In this document: positions 28,040 through 39,330 of the stretch, piece by piece
Layout: each line of letters starts with the position of its first letter
How positions within the stretch are numbered: the stretch's first letter is position 1
Assembly (NCBI GenBank): GCA_009617715.1
Contig: VTFK01000045.1
Span: 831,966 to 895,965, forward strand
Length of the DNA: 64,000 bases
DNA from: Plectrocnemia conspersa
Taxonomy: Eukaryota > Arthropoda > Insecta > Trichoptera > Polycentropodidae
Reading direction: 5' to 3'
Program-made: the position numbers and the translations under genes
Notes under the pieces: generated by a model
Told to the model about the DNA's origin: nothing
The model's input: the letters and a program-made list of their open reading frames with translations, nothing else
Databases searched by the model: none

Positions 28040-30330
28040 GTCTTTAGGAGGTGCGATTTATGTTTGTGAAAACATACAAGCGCTATAATATATATTATAA
28101 CATATTATTATTTTACAATTATTCCTATTATATTAATAGAATTCTTACAATACATATACAATTATATACTTTGATAAATAGCAATACATTAGAATAAAAT
28201 AATAACAGGTAATATGAAAAGATTTCCTTATCGATTCAAGGAATCAATATGTACATTTGTATTTTATAGGACACGTGTCATACAAATAAATAGCATTTAA
28301 GTACGTATTTAATCTTGGTTGTACCATATATCATAAAAATCGTTACTTATGTGGGATTTTAATCTACAAGATAATAACATATACTTCTACGTATAGGAGC
28401 GTATTTTTAGCGATCTATTTTCAATTAAAATTTTCATAACAAAATTTCCAAAATTAACATTAATTTTAGCATCAAAAAATTTCTATAGTTACACTATGAA
28501 AAAAATTATATATAATAATTTAAAAGCAAATATTAAATTTGCATACAATGAATAAATGATTAAAAAAAATATTCACAAAAATAAAAATAAACGTGATCAT
28601 TAAAATTTTCATAAAAAATCAAATTACTAAATAATGAAGTCCTTAATGATCCCATATGAATTTCAGTATATTTCCATCGTGTCTGGTGGATTAGGATTAG
28701 TGATTATTAAATAATTCTATTTCCGACCGATCATCACATATAAATTTTTCCCAGCTTTTCGTAATCTCACGGATTACAGCTTGAGGATTAATAAAATTAG
28801 GATGTAATAATATCTGTCTTGTTGCCAATTTATTGTAATTTATACTAATTGTTAATTTAAATTAATGTCGTAAAATTTAGAAAACATTTAAAAATCGTAC
28901 TACAATAGTATAATATTTACAAGGCTTTTTAGCAACTTTTGTATAGTACAGAACCACTACAATATGAGTACAGATTTTTTTTAAATAATAATAAAGAAAA
29001 AAGCCAATTCTCTCATGAGAATGATAGACTTAATATAGATAGACAGAACTAGTTCTAGTTCTTTGGTAAATTTAAAGCTAATGATAACATTGGCAATATG
29101 AGGAAATGGCTCACTTTTCCTTTATCTAAACACAGAAAGCGTACTCAAAAACATAACTATAACTAATTGCTATTTAACAATAACAAAACAATATCGTAAC
29201 TGTAGCATAGTTTACACTTGACACTATAACAACTGCACAAAAATAAATAAATTGATTTTTTTGTACGTATTTTACTTTGTTGAGAACAGGGCTGAATTAT
29301 CTATCTTTTTTTATTATTTTAATATTTTTTTTTATTATCTTATACGTAATTACTATATAATCTTAATTATTAATAACTATAACAACAGTGAAATTGGCAA
29401 AAAGATAATAATCTAAAAAAAAAACAGTACCGCTCTGTGTACTTGCACATACCAGTACATCCCTCAGAGTGACCGACCAATCATGGGGCAGAAATTAAAA
29501 AAATGTTTTTGTGCAATGACTGTTAAAAAGAAATAGACCGTATAACATGTCCGATATTAAATCAAGCTCTAAAGATTTAAAAATGTATTTATTTCATATA
29601 TATGAATAGTTTTAAGACACATTTTTGAAGCGTGTTTATAAAAAATACCACTAAATTTACTCTCATTGATTTCTTAAGACAAAAATCAAGTGTTACACTT
29701 TTAAATTTACTATAATTTTAAATTTATAAAATTTATATTATACTTAAATTGATTTAATTTATATTTGAAACATACAGAATTAAATTGATAACACTGTAGT
29801 AAGCCTCGCTCACAAAATTAAACGTAGATTAAAAAAAATGTTTGAGCCCTTTCAAAAACTACTGCTGCAAAATAGATTTCCAGATATTTCATTAATTTTA
29901 ACCACGACTTTCAGTGAGTTAACTGGACTTGAAAATTGGTTTTCTGGAAGATTTCAATATATATTTATTTTTTTTAATTAAATAATTTTTCTGCAATTTG
30001 AAAAAAACAGTTTAATTGTTGTGAGTGGATGAGTGATCACTGATCACTGATCAGTAAGTGCATCTATACTTAGGAATTTAATGAGCACAACACTAGAAAT
30101 GCAACAAGTCATTACCTACTTTAAAAATATTAAATCATGTATTCTAAGACGAACGTAAATATTATATGCAATATAAAATTATTACTAACAAAATTTAATA
30201 TTATTTTAAAACATTTAATTTAACTGAGGTACACATTATTTTTTTTATTTTTGTTGTACAGGTTACCCAGTACGCCAGGATGGCCATTAATTAACACAAT
30301 TAACCATATAAAAATTATTAATAAAAAAAC
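28040..30330. other. AT-rich intergenic DNA
   Basis: AT-rich with two small points of note: a segment at about 28,670-28,790 that resembles one at 39,640-39,740, and short overlapping TGATCAC repeats at 30,033-30,050. No gene is seen. Confidence 0.4.
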
Positions 30331-30345
30331 AGTTATAGTGCATAC

Positions 30346-30594
30346 CTAAAATAGATGAACTCCATCCCACACAATGTTTTCCAGCGCTTCATAGCTATCG
30401 CCAAAAACAACCTTGTGCTTGGCAAGCTCGGTGAGAAGCTGGATGGCTTGTGCATGAAAAACTTTCTCAAGCGCTGACGTCCTGGCCGCAACGGGCAAGA
30501 ATATAGGACGCGATTGCGACTTTCTATGCACTCTAAACTCACAACCGAAAGTTGATGGATTATTAACACCATCCCTTAGCAACTTTAAAAATGC
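30346..30594 (-). pseudogene. unidentified protein-like open frame, possibly an exon or gene fragment
   Basis: An open stretch of about 83 codons on the - strand ends in TAG (30,346-30,348). Its translation has an ordinary globular composition, unlike the Phe/Ile/Lys/Asn-rich noise frames around it. Segments include FGCEFRVHRKSQSRPIFLPV, ALEKVFHAQAIQLLTELAKH and KVVFGDSYEALENIVWDGVH. No ATG opens the frame; the first possible start would be TTG. The stop sits next to GTATGC, a plausible splice donor, and one extra T could alternatively have shifted the frame. I do not recognise the family. It could be an exon of a gene on the opposite strand, a retrocopy fragment, or part of a mobile element. 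Confidence 0.4.
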
Positions 30595-30787
30595 TTAATT
30601 GAGTAAACGCTATGCCAAAAATGCATTGAATTGTAACTTAACGCTCCTAGCAATTAGGAAGTAGGATACAAATACGGATACGACCTGTAATTCTGAAATA
30701 TCTCCTGTAAAGATATTTCAGTTTTTTTTCAATTCTCTCTAACAATAAAGAGTACCTCGCGTCATATCCGTCCCTGATCGACTGACA

Positions 30788-30990
30788 CTAACTTAAAACA
30801 GTTTCGCCTAAACTGTAAGAGAATTTCGCCAGGCAAGGGAAACTGGAAAATGTCACAACAGTACTCTGAAACACTTTCAGTTCATTAGCATGTAATAAAT
30901 ATTCCGAATTCTTAATTGCCAAAAGAGAAAAAAGAAGCAGAGTGGTACCCCAGAATGAGCTAAATCGGAGCGACAATAGCCATAGCTCAA
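30788..30990 (-). pseudogene. non-LTR retrotransposon reverse transcriptase fragment
   Basis: The - strand translates to TLLLFSLLAIKNSEYLLHAN followed by ELKVFQST. This corresponds to the LGPLLFxLFINDI...YADDLKVF block of Jockey/CR1-type reverse transcriptases and is similar in sequence to the fragment near 22.5 kb. The catalytic YADD box has decayed to HANE, so it is dead. It is about 60 codons long with no flanking domains. Confidence 0.65.
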
Positions 30991-31339
30991 ATACTAATGG
31001 CGGCGATTAAAAAACTAACAAGATCGTTCGAGAAACCGAAGTTTTCTCAATAGGCACAAAAGGTTAGTGACTAGTTATAAATTAAAACAGGATAAACCAA
31101 GTTTCTGTGTTCAATCCTAGTCCAATTAATATATTGAAAGACATAAAATACCGCTTTTAAAATACTTATAAACATTTTTAATTGAGACAATCCTATGACT
31201 AGTTATCGTGTTAATAGACCAATATAATTTTTTGAAAAAGTGTTAATTTTATTTTAACATAAATTCCATAAAATAAATCAATTTTCATAATATTTTTAGA
31301 AAGCAATGTAAGCATAACATAATACAATAAAACTTCAAC

Positions 31340-31640
31340 ACAATGCTTGTTAAAGGATTCTCGAGGTTTCCACCGTTTTTTATGTTTCTTTCCAGACGGT
31401 GAATCTTTGGCTTTTGAACTGCCTTCGACGCACTCGATTCGACCTCCATTGGTGACTTATCACCCCCAACCCCACATCCCCCATGCATATATATATATAC
31501 TCAATAAAAACCTACCCCGTATATAAAGAACTGCATTTGCAAGCGTGCTGCAGTGTGTGGCACGCGATTCGTCGCATTTTTTACCGTTTAGTTTTTTATC
31601 GCCCTTGACAGAAATTATCCCTGTAGCAATCTTTTTACCA
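31340..31640. promoter_or_regulatory. GC-richer noncoding island, candidate enhancer
   Basis: Balanced patch that contains TTTTTTATG (31,376-31,384), a Hunchback-like motif, and a C-rich stretch at about 31,463-31,482. The 67-codon - strand frame shows no domain. Function is inferred. Confidence 0.25.
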
Positions 31641-32474
31641 TACAGGGGTCGCTAACCGTTAAAAAACGTTATCTTTAGGTACACTTAAAAAAAAAATATT
31701 TGCATTAAAAATTACTAAAAATATAAATTTAAATATACTGGACATATGTACTTGTCAGTAAATTAATCTTATTATAAATATTTTACAATTATTAAATTTC
31801 TGACTGATTTTTTTTTTTGAAGCATTGTTTCAAAACGCTTTGAGCTAACGATTTATAATAATAATAATAATAACTGTTTATAGTAATAGCTTTCAGCAAA
31901 AATAAGATTCATTTTCTTTCGACTGAATTAATTTAGAGCAACTATAATATTTTATTGCAAGATCACTACCTGTTTTTGAGATTAAAGGAATATTTGATCT
32001 TTAATGCTGATCTGTATTTTTGAAGTTAACATATGAAAAAGAAGACTATTATCTGAAGGCTTTTTTATAATATTTATTATATACACACGTTTGCGAAAAG
32101 ATAAATAATAATTCACTTGAACTAATCAGTTTTTTTACACGCATTTTCTATAACCAGCATTGCATTAATCGATAAAAAACAGTTTGTGGTTTACCAAAAA
32201 ATTTTATTTTTCATAAACAGAACTATTCTTACTTATTCGAACTCTAATCGTGTCATTGTACGGCTAATTGTTCATGATAATATTTAAACCGGAATTATTT
32301 AGTTCAGTTCTATCAATCGACAATCAAAATATATACATTAACATAACTTATGAAATTAGTTCAATAATATTTGCATTGACTACATATATTAATCACAAAT
32401 ATTGTATTGTATTGTATTAATTTTTAATTTAAATTTGCACAAATTGTAGGTGTATTGTTAAAGGTTTTCTACCA

Positions 32475-32648
32475 ATGGCTTGCAGCACGCGCCGGGCAGG
32501 TGCCGCCACTGTGAAAAAGGGAATAAAAAGAGCTCCTTGTAAAAAATCTGTTAAAGAAAGGAAATCGCGCTCATTGTCAGGAAACAACCCAAAAATAAAC
32601 ATTTTACTATTCTTCAGTAAAGAGGGAGCCGCTCCTTATGTGGATTAA
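32475..32648 (+). CDS. small basic 57-residue open frame of unknown status
   Basis: ATG at 32,475 to TAA at 32,646-32,648 encodes 57 residues. The N-terminal two thirds is strongly basic and Cys/Ser-containing (STRRAGAATVKKGIKRAPCK, then KSVKERKSRS), followed by NNPKINILLFF and a short tail. The region is GC-richer than its flanks. A basic, Cys-bearing start followed by an N-P-x-hydrophobic segment faintly recalls insect sperm chromatin (MST-HMG-box/protamine-like) proteins, but the rest of such a domain is not visible. No promoter or splice sites are evident. It could be a real small gene, a first exon, or chance within a noncoding island. Confidence 0.3.
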   Translation: MACSTRRAGAATVKKGIKRAPCKKSVKERKSRSLSGNNPKINILLFFSKEGAAPYVD

Positions 32649-32943
32649 CATATTTACAGAGCAATATATTTATTAAGCAGACACTCTGTGAATAAAATAC
32701 ATTGTACAGTATAAACACACACGCCTTATTTACACAATATATAAACAATACTCGATATTGTACATAAGGTAAATATTTCATAATAATTACCTCTGAAGCA
32801 TAATGAGCCTCGTTCGAGTAAACAATTGGTTAAAATAAAGACATTTAATCATATAAAATGCTTATCCATGTCGAACTATGAACAAAAAAGAGTTTCTAAG
32901 AATTGAACCATATCAAAAATAGAGTTGAAGATAATACTATATT

Positions 32944-32965
32944 ATAGATGCGGGCCCGCATCTAT
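32944..32965. repeat. 22-base perfect palindrome
   Basis: A perfect inverted repeat without spacer, centred on GGGCCC, in otherwise AT-rich DNA. The core 20 bases are TAGATGCGGGCCCGCATCTA. It could be a dimeric binding site or a foldback relic. Confidence 0.8.
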
Positions 32966-33961
32966 GTATTACATAAATGCACATCTAATTCACTAACAAT
33001 TCTAATATAAATAAATCGGCAATAGTTCACAAATGTCCGATTGGAAACAATTTTTATAAGCTATATAGTAATGATTCTAGAATATTAAAAATGTATGCAA
33101 CGAAACGGGTTTGTGAAAATTGAGAATTGAGTCAAATTAGTATTTTATTCATATATCTGTGCATTAAAATGTAATTTCTATATTCACAATAAGTAGACTT
33201 TATATTGTTATAAACCTAAATTTAAAGTATAGCGCATATAATTAATCATACAACTATGATGGAATTAATGCAATATATTGTTAAATAAATATTACTGTTT
33301 AAATATATATTCTAACTTATTCAATATCTTCTATGCATTTCATCATGCAAAAACTAAGTTAAAAGTTTCTGGAAATATATTCACTGTTCTACGGAAATCA
33401 ATATTTACGGTAAAGATATATTTTGCAGAAATAAAAAATTTTGGCAAATAATTCAATGCCTATTTTATGTATAAATAAATGAATCACAGAATAACTTCGG
33501 ATGATGAAATATGCGTGAAAAATTATCAGAAGCTATTTTTTAAGATAAGCTATACTATATACGTTTTTTAGTAACGTTTTGACTCCGAACGTTGCACTGT
33601 AATGTTTGGTCGGTATTATTATATGAGCGGAAGACATGTAGCAAAAATTATATGTGTTGTGATACTGATTTCATGGAACCAAAAAAAGTATTAGTAAATC
33701 ATCCTAATTTAAAAATAATATTTAGACACTTAATCCTAAGGCTTATTTACTTTCATATAAACGTTTATTACAAAATTAGGTACACATACCTTTAAATTAA
33801 GTTTCTGGTTTATAATAATTTTCTTGTTAAAAATATAAAATAAAACTAATAAAAATATTACGATAATATAAATTGAAGAGAAATAAAAAAACTACTACGC
33901 TGTAAATTGTATTCATTTGAATAAAAAAAAGTAAAATCTACATTTATCTTATTCTCACAAG

Positions 33962-34134
33962 CAGTGGCAGATTTACTTCGCTAGGGGCCCGGTTTCAAAC
34001 CTACCCCCCTCCCTCTTATTACACATAAAATATTATCTAATTAAAACAGATATTTTTTACATTAATTCTTTAAAAATATATTTTTCAAAAATGCTAGAGC
34101 CTCTGTCCAATCGGGTTCATTAAATCTGCCACTG
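33962..34134. mobile_element. hAT-type MITE with 8-base target duplication
   Basis: A 173-base element bounded by 14-base inverted termini CAGTGGCAGATTTA and its complement. The left flank is CTCACAAG (33,954-33,961) and the right flank CTCACAAC (34,135-34,142), a 7 of 8 match, as expected for hAT insertion. The interior is noncoding and includes a C-rich run near 34,003. It must have been mobilised by a transposase from elsewhere. Confidence 0.85.
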
Positions 34135-34199
34135 CTCACAACCATTTTTTTCGGTTCATCTACGTACACTTTTTCTGTCAGAATTGCAAAAAAATAGTG

Positions 34200-35560
34200 A
34201 AGAATTTTTTGACATTTGCAGTGGTATAATCAGTGACAACGGAGTTTTTATGATTACTCGTAATTTTGTCAATGTGTGAGTTTTAAAGCATAACTGATAT
34301 CATAATAGTGAAAGCAAAGTGGCAATATTAAGTAATTTTACCCCTAAAATTGGGTTACAATATATGTATTATAAAGTTAAATTATGATTAATTAATATTG
34401 TCTATGATTGTGGATAAGAATTTTAATTATAAAAATCACTTATTTTGCTCTTTAAAAAACTAATGTTAATGTGGGATTCTGTGGTTATCGTGGGATACGA
34501 ACCCCTACGCCACTGGCCAATCATACCAGTATAATTATAAATTCATACGTCTTATGGTCATTTTTAGCAACTTGTTCTTTAGGGGTGTGATTTAACAGAG
34601 ATTTATTTTAAGATATATGTGCATTTAAATAAATACTTTGTTCCATAAAAATAATTGCTTGCGCATTACATGTAAGGTAAACCTTCAGAAAAGGATTCGT
34701 TGCAGTGTTATTCATAAGGTGTTCACTGTTCTGATCAATACTCGATACATACGTATAATACTTGAGTATTTTTACTATTTCGCTTATTAACCAAAAGCAA
34801 AGCCAAGATATCGAGATTTGAAGAAAAAATAAGGGGTAGGGAGAATTAAATTGAAAATTCTCCAAAAGTTAAATTTTTTTTTTCAAAAATTTATATTTTG
34901 ATTTTTATTGACGTAGTGTAGCGAGTAAATTATTATTAATACCCGAAACCAAATTGTGTGATTTAAATAGTCGTTTAGCGACAAATTATACAACAATATC
35001 TTAAAATAAAACTTCGCTTAATCTGGCCGATCAGCAAGAAAATTTAAGATTTTATATTACATGTATTTTTGTTTCACATAGAAACATTTCTGCCATGTAA
35101 ATACGCGGAGTTTAGTTGGAGAACCTTAAAAAATATTTAAAAAAATATTTTTAAATAAATATTTTAACTAGTATGGATAATATGAACATTAATAAATCTA
35201 GTCAGTGTTAGAGTTAAGGGTCGAAGATGTTAAACCGAAAACTAGAATCGATATATTTAATAAATATATTTATTAATTGTCGGTAGTATTACTATTTAAC
35301 TAATACCATACGTATAAGTAATCTATTTATGGAAGCAAATTTCATATTACCCTTTATCAATATTATATAAAATCTGAATTTTGTTTAAAAATTCCCGTTT
35401 TTGCATCTTAAAGTGTCTCGCCTAAAAAATATAGCCTGAAGAGAGGTTTGTGTTTGTTTATGATAATAAAAAAATCGATTTGTGAATTTCGTTTTCATGT
35501 GTAAACATTATTTTATTTTAAATATTCGGTCGTTTTTTGTGTGTTATCAAATGAAAATGT
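34200..35560. other. AT-rich DNA upstream of the Kr promoter
   Basis: No gene or ordered repeat is seen. At about 34,488-34,522 a GGGATACGAACCCC sequence looks superficially like a tRNA T-arm, but no tRNA folds around it. Confidence 0.4.
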
Positions 35561-35569
35561 TATTTGTAC

Positions 35570-35876
35570 TAACTTTGACAACTGGCGACTCGCCGTAGAT
35601 ATGGCCGACGTCCTCGCTGTTATCGCCAATTAATTAACGCACAATTAAAGTCGGGGCGCACGCGGAAGCGCGGCGTTGCGGTGTCGCGGGGTGGGATCTG
35701 TTTTCGCTCGTGGAGGGGTGCAGTGCGGACGGGGGGGGGGGGGGCGGGCGCCGGGTGCAGCGCCGCCCCGCGTGTTGTGGCAGGTCCGGACCGCTCGCGA
35801 ACGCCGCTCTGCCGTTCAGTCGCTGTTCGGCACTCGGCCGGGCGACATGTGTTCACCGACTCAGCTGCGCTAGTCC
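35570..35876 (+). promoter_or_regulatory. Kr: Kr promoter region and 5' untranslated leader
   Basis: Composition switches abruptly to GC- and CpG-rich immediately before the first coding exon. A run of 14 G lies at 35,731-35,744. TTCAGTC at 35,815-35,821 fits the arthropod initiator (TCAGT), which would place the start of transcription at about 35,818 and give a 59-base leader. I see no TATA box at the right distance and no clear downstream promoter element. The initiator assignment is inference; the composition change is visible. Confidence 0.5.
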
Positions 35877-35913
35877 ATGGCGCTTTCGTTGCAACCGACC
35901 GGACAAGGACGCG
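35877..35913 (+). CDS. Kr: Kruppel, coding exon 1 (12 codons plus 1 base)
   Basis: ATG at 35,877 encodes MALSLQPTGQGR and then the first base of a glycine codon, ending at a consensus donor GCG|GTGAGT (intron starts 35,914). An in-frame TAG two codons upstream (35,871-35,873) fixes this as the first ATG of the frame. Splicing to the acceptor at 45,782 keeps frame: G plus GT gives Gly13, followed by VCVRPLSSM. The length and end of this exon resemble the short N-terminal coding exon that I recall for Drosophila Kr (a 12-residue start ending in QTR), so intron position seems conserved. The splice is predicted, not observed. An alternative start would be Met22 in exon 2. Confidence 0.75.
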
Positions 35914-37339
35914 GTGAGTCCCGATGCATTTCCTCGTTTTCCACTTTCCGCTATTCTCGCGTTCCGCCGCCGCGCCGCCTACCGGCGATTTTTAACAACT
36001 TTTTCGTTTGTTTATTTTGTATTATCGCGCACGTCAATTCGAATTTAATTAATTAATGCCCGCCGCGAAATTGCATTACGACCAAAAATAGTGACACACG
36101 AAACAAAATGTCGGAAGCCAAATATGGAAACCTAATCCAATTTACTGTTTGTATCAAACTGAAATTTTGCTTAGGTTTCCTAACCCACTTTATGTATATT
36201 TTAATCTAACCGTCGAAGCGCCAAAAAATAGGAAGCCATAATTAAACCGATTGTGAATTATAGCAATTAGATTAAAACGCCCGTGGATTCGTATGTGTGT
36301 GTGAGCGTTATTTTATTTATATTGCACTATCAGTGTGTATTTTGTTTATAATGCACTATCAGTGTGTTTGTGTTATTTATTAGTTCGTGAACATGTGCTC
36401 TATATTATAATAATTCAAACAAATATTATTAATATTACAGATTAAAACTATCTAAAAAGTCAGTAATTAAGTTGTGCATCAATCATAACCACATTTCTTT
36501 ATATTGCTTATTAATGTTTTTATTTGTTTTTATCCTTAACTGTATTAAAAATATTTACTTCACATTTAATTATTGACATATTTTATTACCAAACATACAT
36601 TTTTTGAGAGTAAAATTAGTTACTTTTAATAAAACTCAATAATGTACACATTTATTTATATATCAATTAAATTTCATAGAAATTTATATGATTTATTAAA
36701 TTTTTAATAAACATTTATTTATAATAAACGGTCAGTAATTAATTTATTTATTTAAAGTGATATACGATTTTTTTAGTACCTAAATATTTAAAATCATATT
36801 ACTATTATAATTTTTGTAAAAATAACAATCTGTCAAAATTCAATAGACCGTTGAAATTAAAAGAACAAACTATTAATATGTTTAATTAATTATCTGACCA
36901 AAATCGAACAATGTTATATTGACTTTTCAGTTACATTATTAATTCTGTTAATTTAAAATTTATTTAAAAAAAAATCCACAGATGAATTATTATTTAATTA
37001 AAATTAAATTACAATCACTTTAATATAAAAATATATTTAAATGATAAATACATATTTCTAATTTTACGACATGAAATAAATGATTAAATGCTAATAATTA
37101 ATTACTCAGTGATTTACAAAACTATTATTTATATGAATTAAAAAAATAAGGATCTTACAAATTTACAATTTCTCTCGACAAAATTTCGGTTATATCCCAT
37201 TTTTTAATTTGTCAACGTTGTTTTTTTATGAATAATCAAAATTTTTAAGCAATTCGCGAATTTATAATGGAATAACATTTTATTAGATTTTTTTACATAA
37301 ATGTCTAAATATATGTTATTTTATTATAAACAGTATAAG

Positions 37340-38060
37340 AAGCATTGGTTATATTCTGGCGAAAATTTTACATATACTATAACCTAATATTTATGCATAT
37401 AATTATATTTAATAAAAATATGTTTAAAAATATACATTTTTAACAATTTATTCAAAAATTATTTGAGAAATAATTTTTCTGACGAAATTATTAGTAACAA
37501 ATTAGCAAACATATGTATAGTGTTATATTTATTCATATGCACTGAATAATATTATATTAACCGAATGACATTATCTTAAAATTTTACAAACCCTTTTTGA
37601 TTCGATATTTAACAATTTTTATATTTTATATTTTAATTTGAAAGCTGTATTTTTATGAAATTGTTAATAGTATTTGTAAATGTAAATGATTAAAAAAACA
37701 ACTGTTTTCAACAATTTATTCTCGAATAGTTTTTAAAACACTTTTTACATTCTGATGAAATTATTAGTAATAAATGTGCAAATATATGCATAGTATTATA
37801 TTTATTCATATGCACTGAATAATATATTATCTTAATGATTCTATATTTAGCAATTTATTCAAAAATAATTTAAAAACCACTATATTTTTATAAAATTGTA
37901 AATGTGTAAATTACCCTAAATTAATAAAATAAACAGTTTTTAACCATTTTTAAAAAATAGTATTTAAACCACTATTTGCATTCTAACGATTTTTAACAGT
38001 AATATGTGTTCTTAAGTATAGTATTATATTTAATTAATAACATTATCATACATCATAAAA
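37340..38060. repeat. degenerate AT-rich tandem array, about 230-270-base units
   Basis: Three or so units share the order AACAATTTATTC, then CTGACGAAATTATTAG or close variants, then TATTTATTCATATGCACTGA. Matching points fall at about 37,480, 37,752 and 37,983. The first two units are most alike; the third is more diverged. This lies within Kr intron 1. Confidence 0.6.
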
Positions 38061-38387
38061 AGAACTACATGATTTTGACCAATTTATGCAATAATAGGTT
38101 TTAAAGTATTAACTTAATTAAATTCAATTAGTGACATCATATCTTATATAATTTTTTAACTAATTATAAAAAATATATATCTAATATATCTTAAAAAACG
38201 AAATTGTTGGTATGTTATTTAAACATAATAATTTATAATGTATATTATGTTTTCATAAACAATTAATCATATTTAACTAAGACGATTTTAGAAACCTTAC
38301 AAAAATGATAAAAATATATTGCTGAATGTAATTGTTTGTATGATATTTACATACATATGTATATTTTTAATTTATTCATATGTATTT

Positions 38388-38506
38388 TATGTCTGCCGTT
38401 GCGTAAATACTAGCAAATAAAAGTTTTTTTTATAAATAATTTAAATATAACTATTTAAATTATCTAAAAAAAACTTTCAAGTAGTATTTGCGCAACGGCA
38501 GACATA
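38388..38506. repeat. 119-base near-perfect foldback hairpin
   Basis: The outer arms TATGTCTGCCGTTGCG (38,388-38,403) and CGCAACGGCAGACATA (38,491-38,506) are perfect complements, and pairing continues with few mismatches for about 55 bases per arm, leaving almost no loop. The ends contain TA, so a foldback MITE of TA-target type is likely. A microRNA-like precursor is a less likely alternative. Confidence 0.75.
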
Positions 38507-38689
38507 CAATTTTTTAACACATAGATGATATACAGAATATTAAAAAATAATCCAGTTTAACAACAAACACTAAATCTCTTTATAATCGTATGCAAGAGAT
38601 GAGCATAAAATTATACAAAAATAAAGAATTGATTCACAGAAATGAATTTAAATTACTATTTTATCTATGTTAAAAAGTAGTCATTTACA

Positions 38690-39330
38690 CGAGAAAACTG
38701 ATCCGGAGGACTGTAACCCTATTGTTTATTGCCGATAATTAAAAAGACCGCATCCGCCGAGACACTTTCCGCGAAGTTCACGCCCGACAGAGCGTGCCTC
38801 GTATTTTCCCGACTGGAAAATTTCGAGTCCCCGCCGGCACTGTGCCACCCCTAGCCACTGGAGTGGGGGTAGGTATGAGAAGGGCGGTGCGTGAAGGGGG
38901 CAGCTCGGAAATTATCGCGTTTTTCAATTACGCACTCGTTTTCTTATTAAATTTATAATTATTCCCGAATTTAATTAAGGGCCTCTCAATTAATAAGCGC
39001 GAGAGCGGCCCAGTTGTTTGGATGGATTTCGCATTAATTAAAACGTAGTTTGTTTTAAATTTAATATCGCCCCACGCCCGGGGCGGAGGCCCCTTTTCCG
39101 CCCCCTCCCCACGCACATACGCACCTCCCGCCCGCGACCCGGGGCGAAATTAAAATTTGAGGAAAATTTCGAAGTGGCCGACGTAATGGGATTCGGCCGA
39201 TGCCCACGCACATTCGCACTCCTTTTTGAGTTTTATTTTCTGTAGACAGGGCCGGTTCAATGCGTTTCAAATTGTTAATAATAATTAAATAGAGAATTAT
39301 CATGACGGTGTAATAGGCCGCGCAGCGAAT
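38690..39330. promoter_or_regulatory. intronic GC-richer island, candidate enhancer
   Basis: A strongly GC-richer block inside the AT-rich Kr intron, with several TTAATTAA/AATTAA homeodomain-type motifs (for example at 38,971-38,978 and 38,989-38,995). Short open frames on the - strand are low-complexity and not convincing. Enhancer function is inference from position and composition. Confidence 0.4.

Noticed and set aside
34455..34525. tRNA-like T-arm (GGGATACGAACCCC) on the - strand
   Set aside because: The T stem pairs poorly and no D-arm, anticodon arm or acceptor stem can be built around it. A SINE or hAT-end origin is possible but unsupported.
35620..36048. Several overlapping open frames over the Kr promoter (65-112 codons on both strands)
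   Set aside because: They arise from GC-rich, stop-poor DNA; only the frame starting at 35,877 has a stop just upstream, a donor and an in-frame partner exon.
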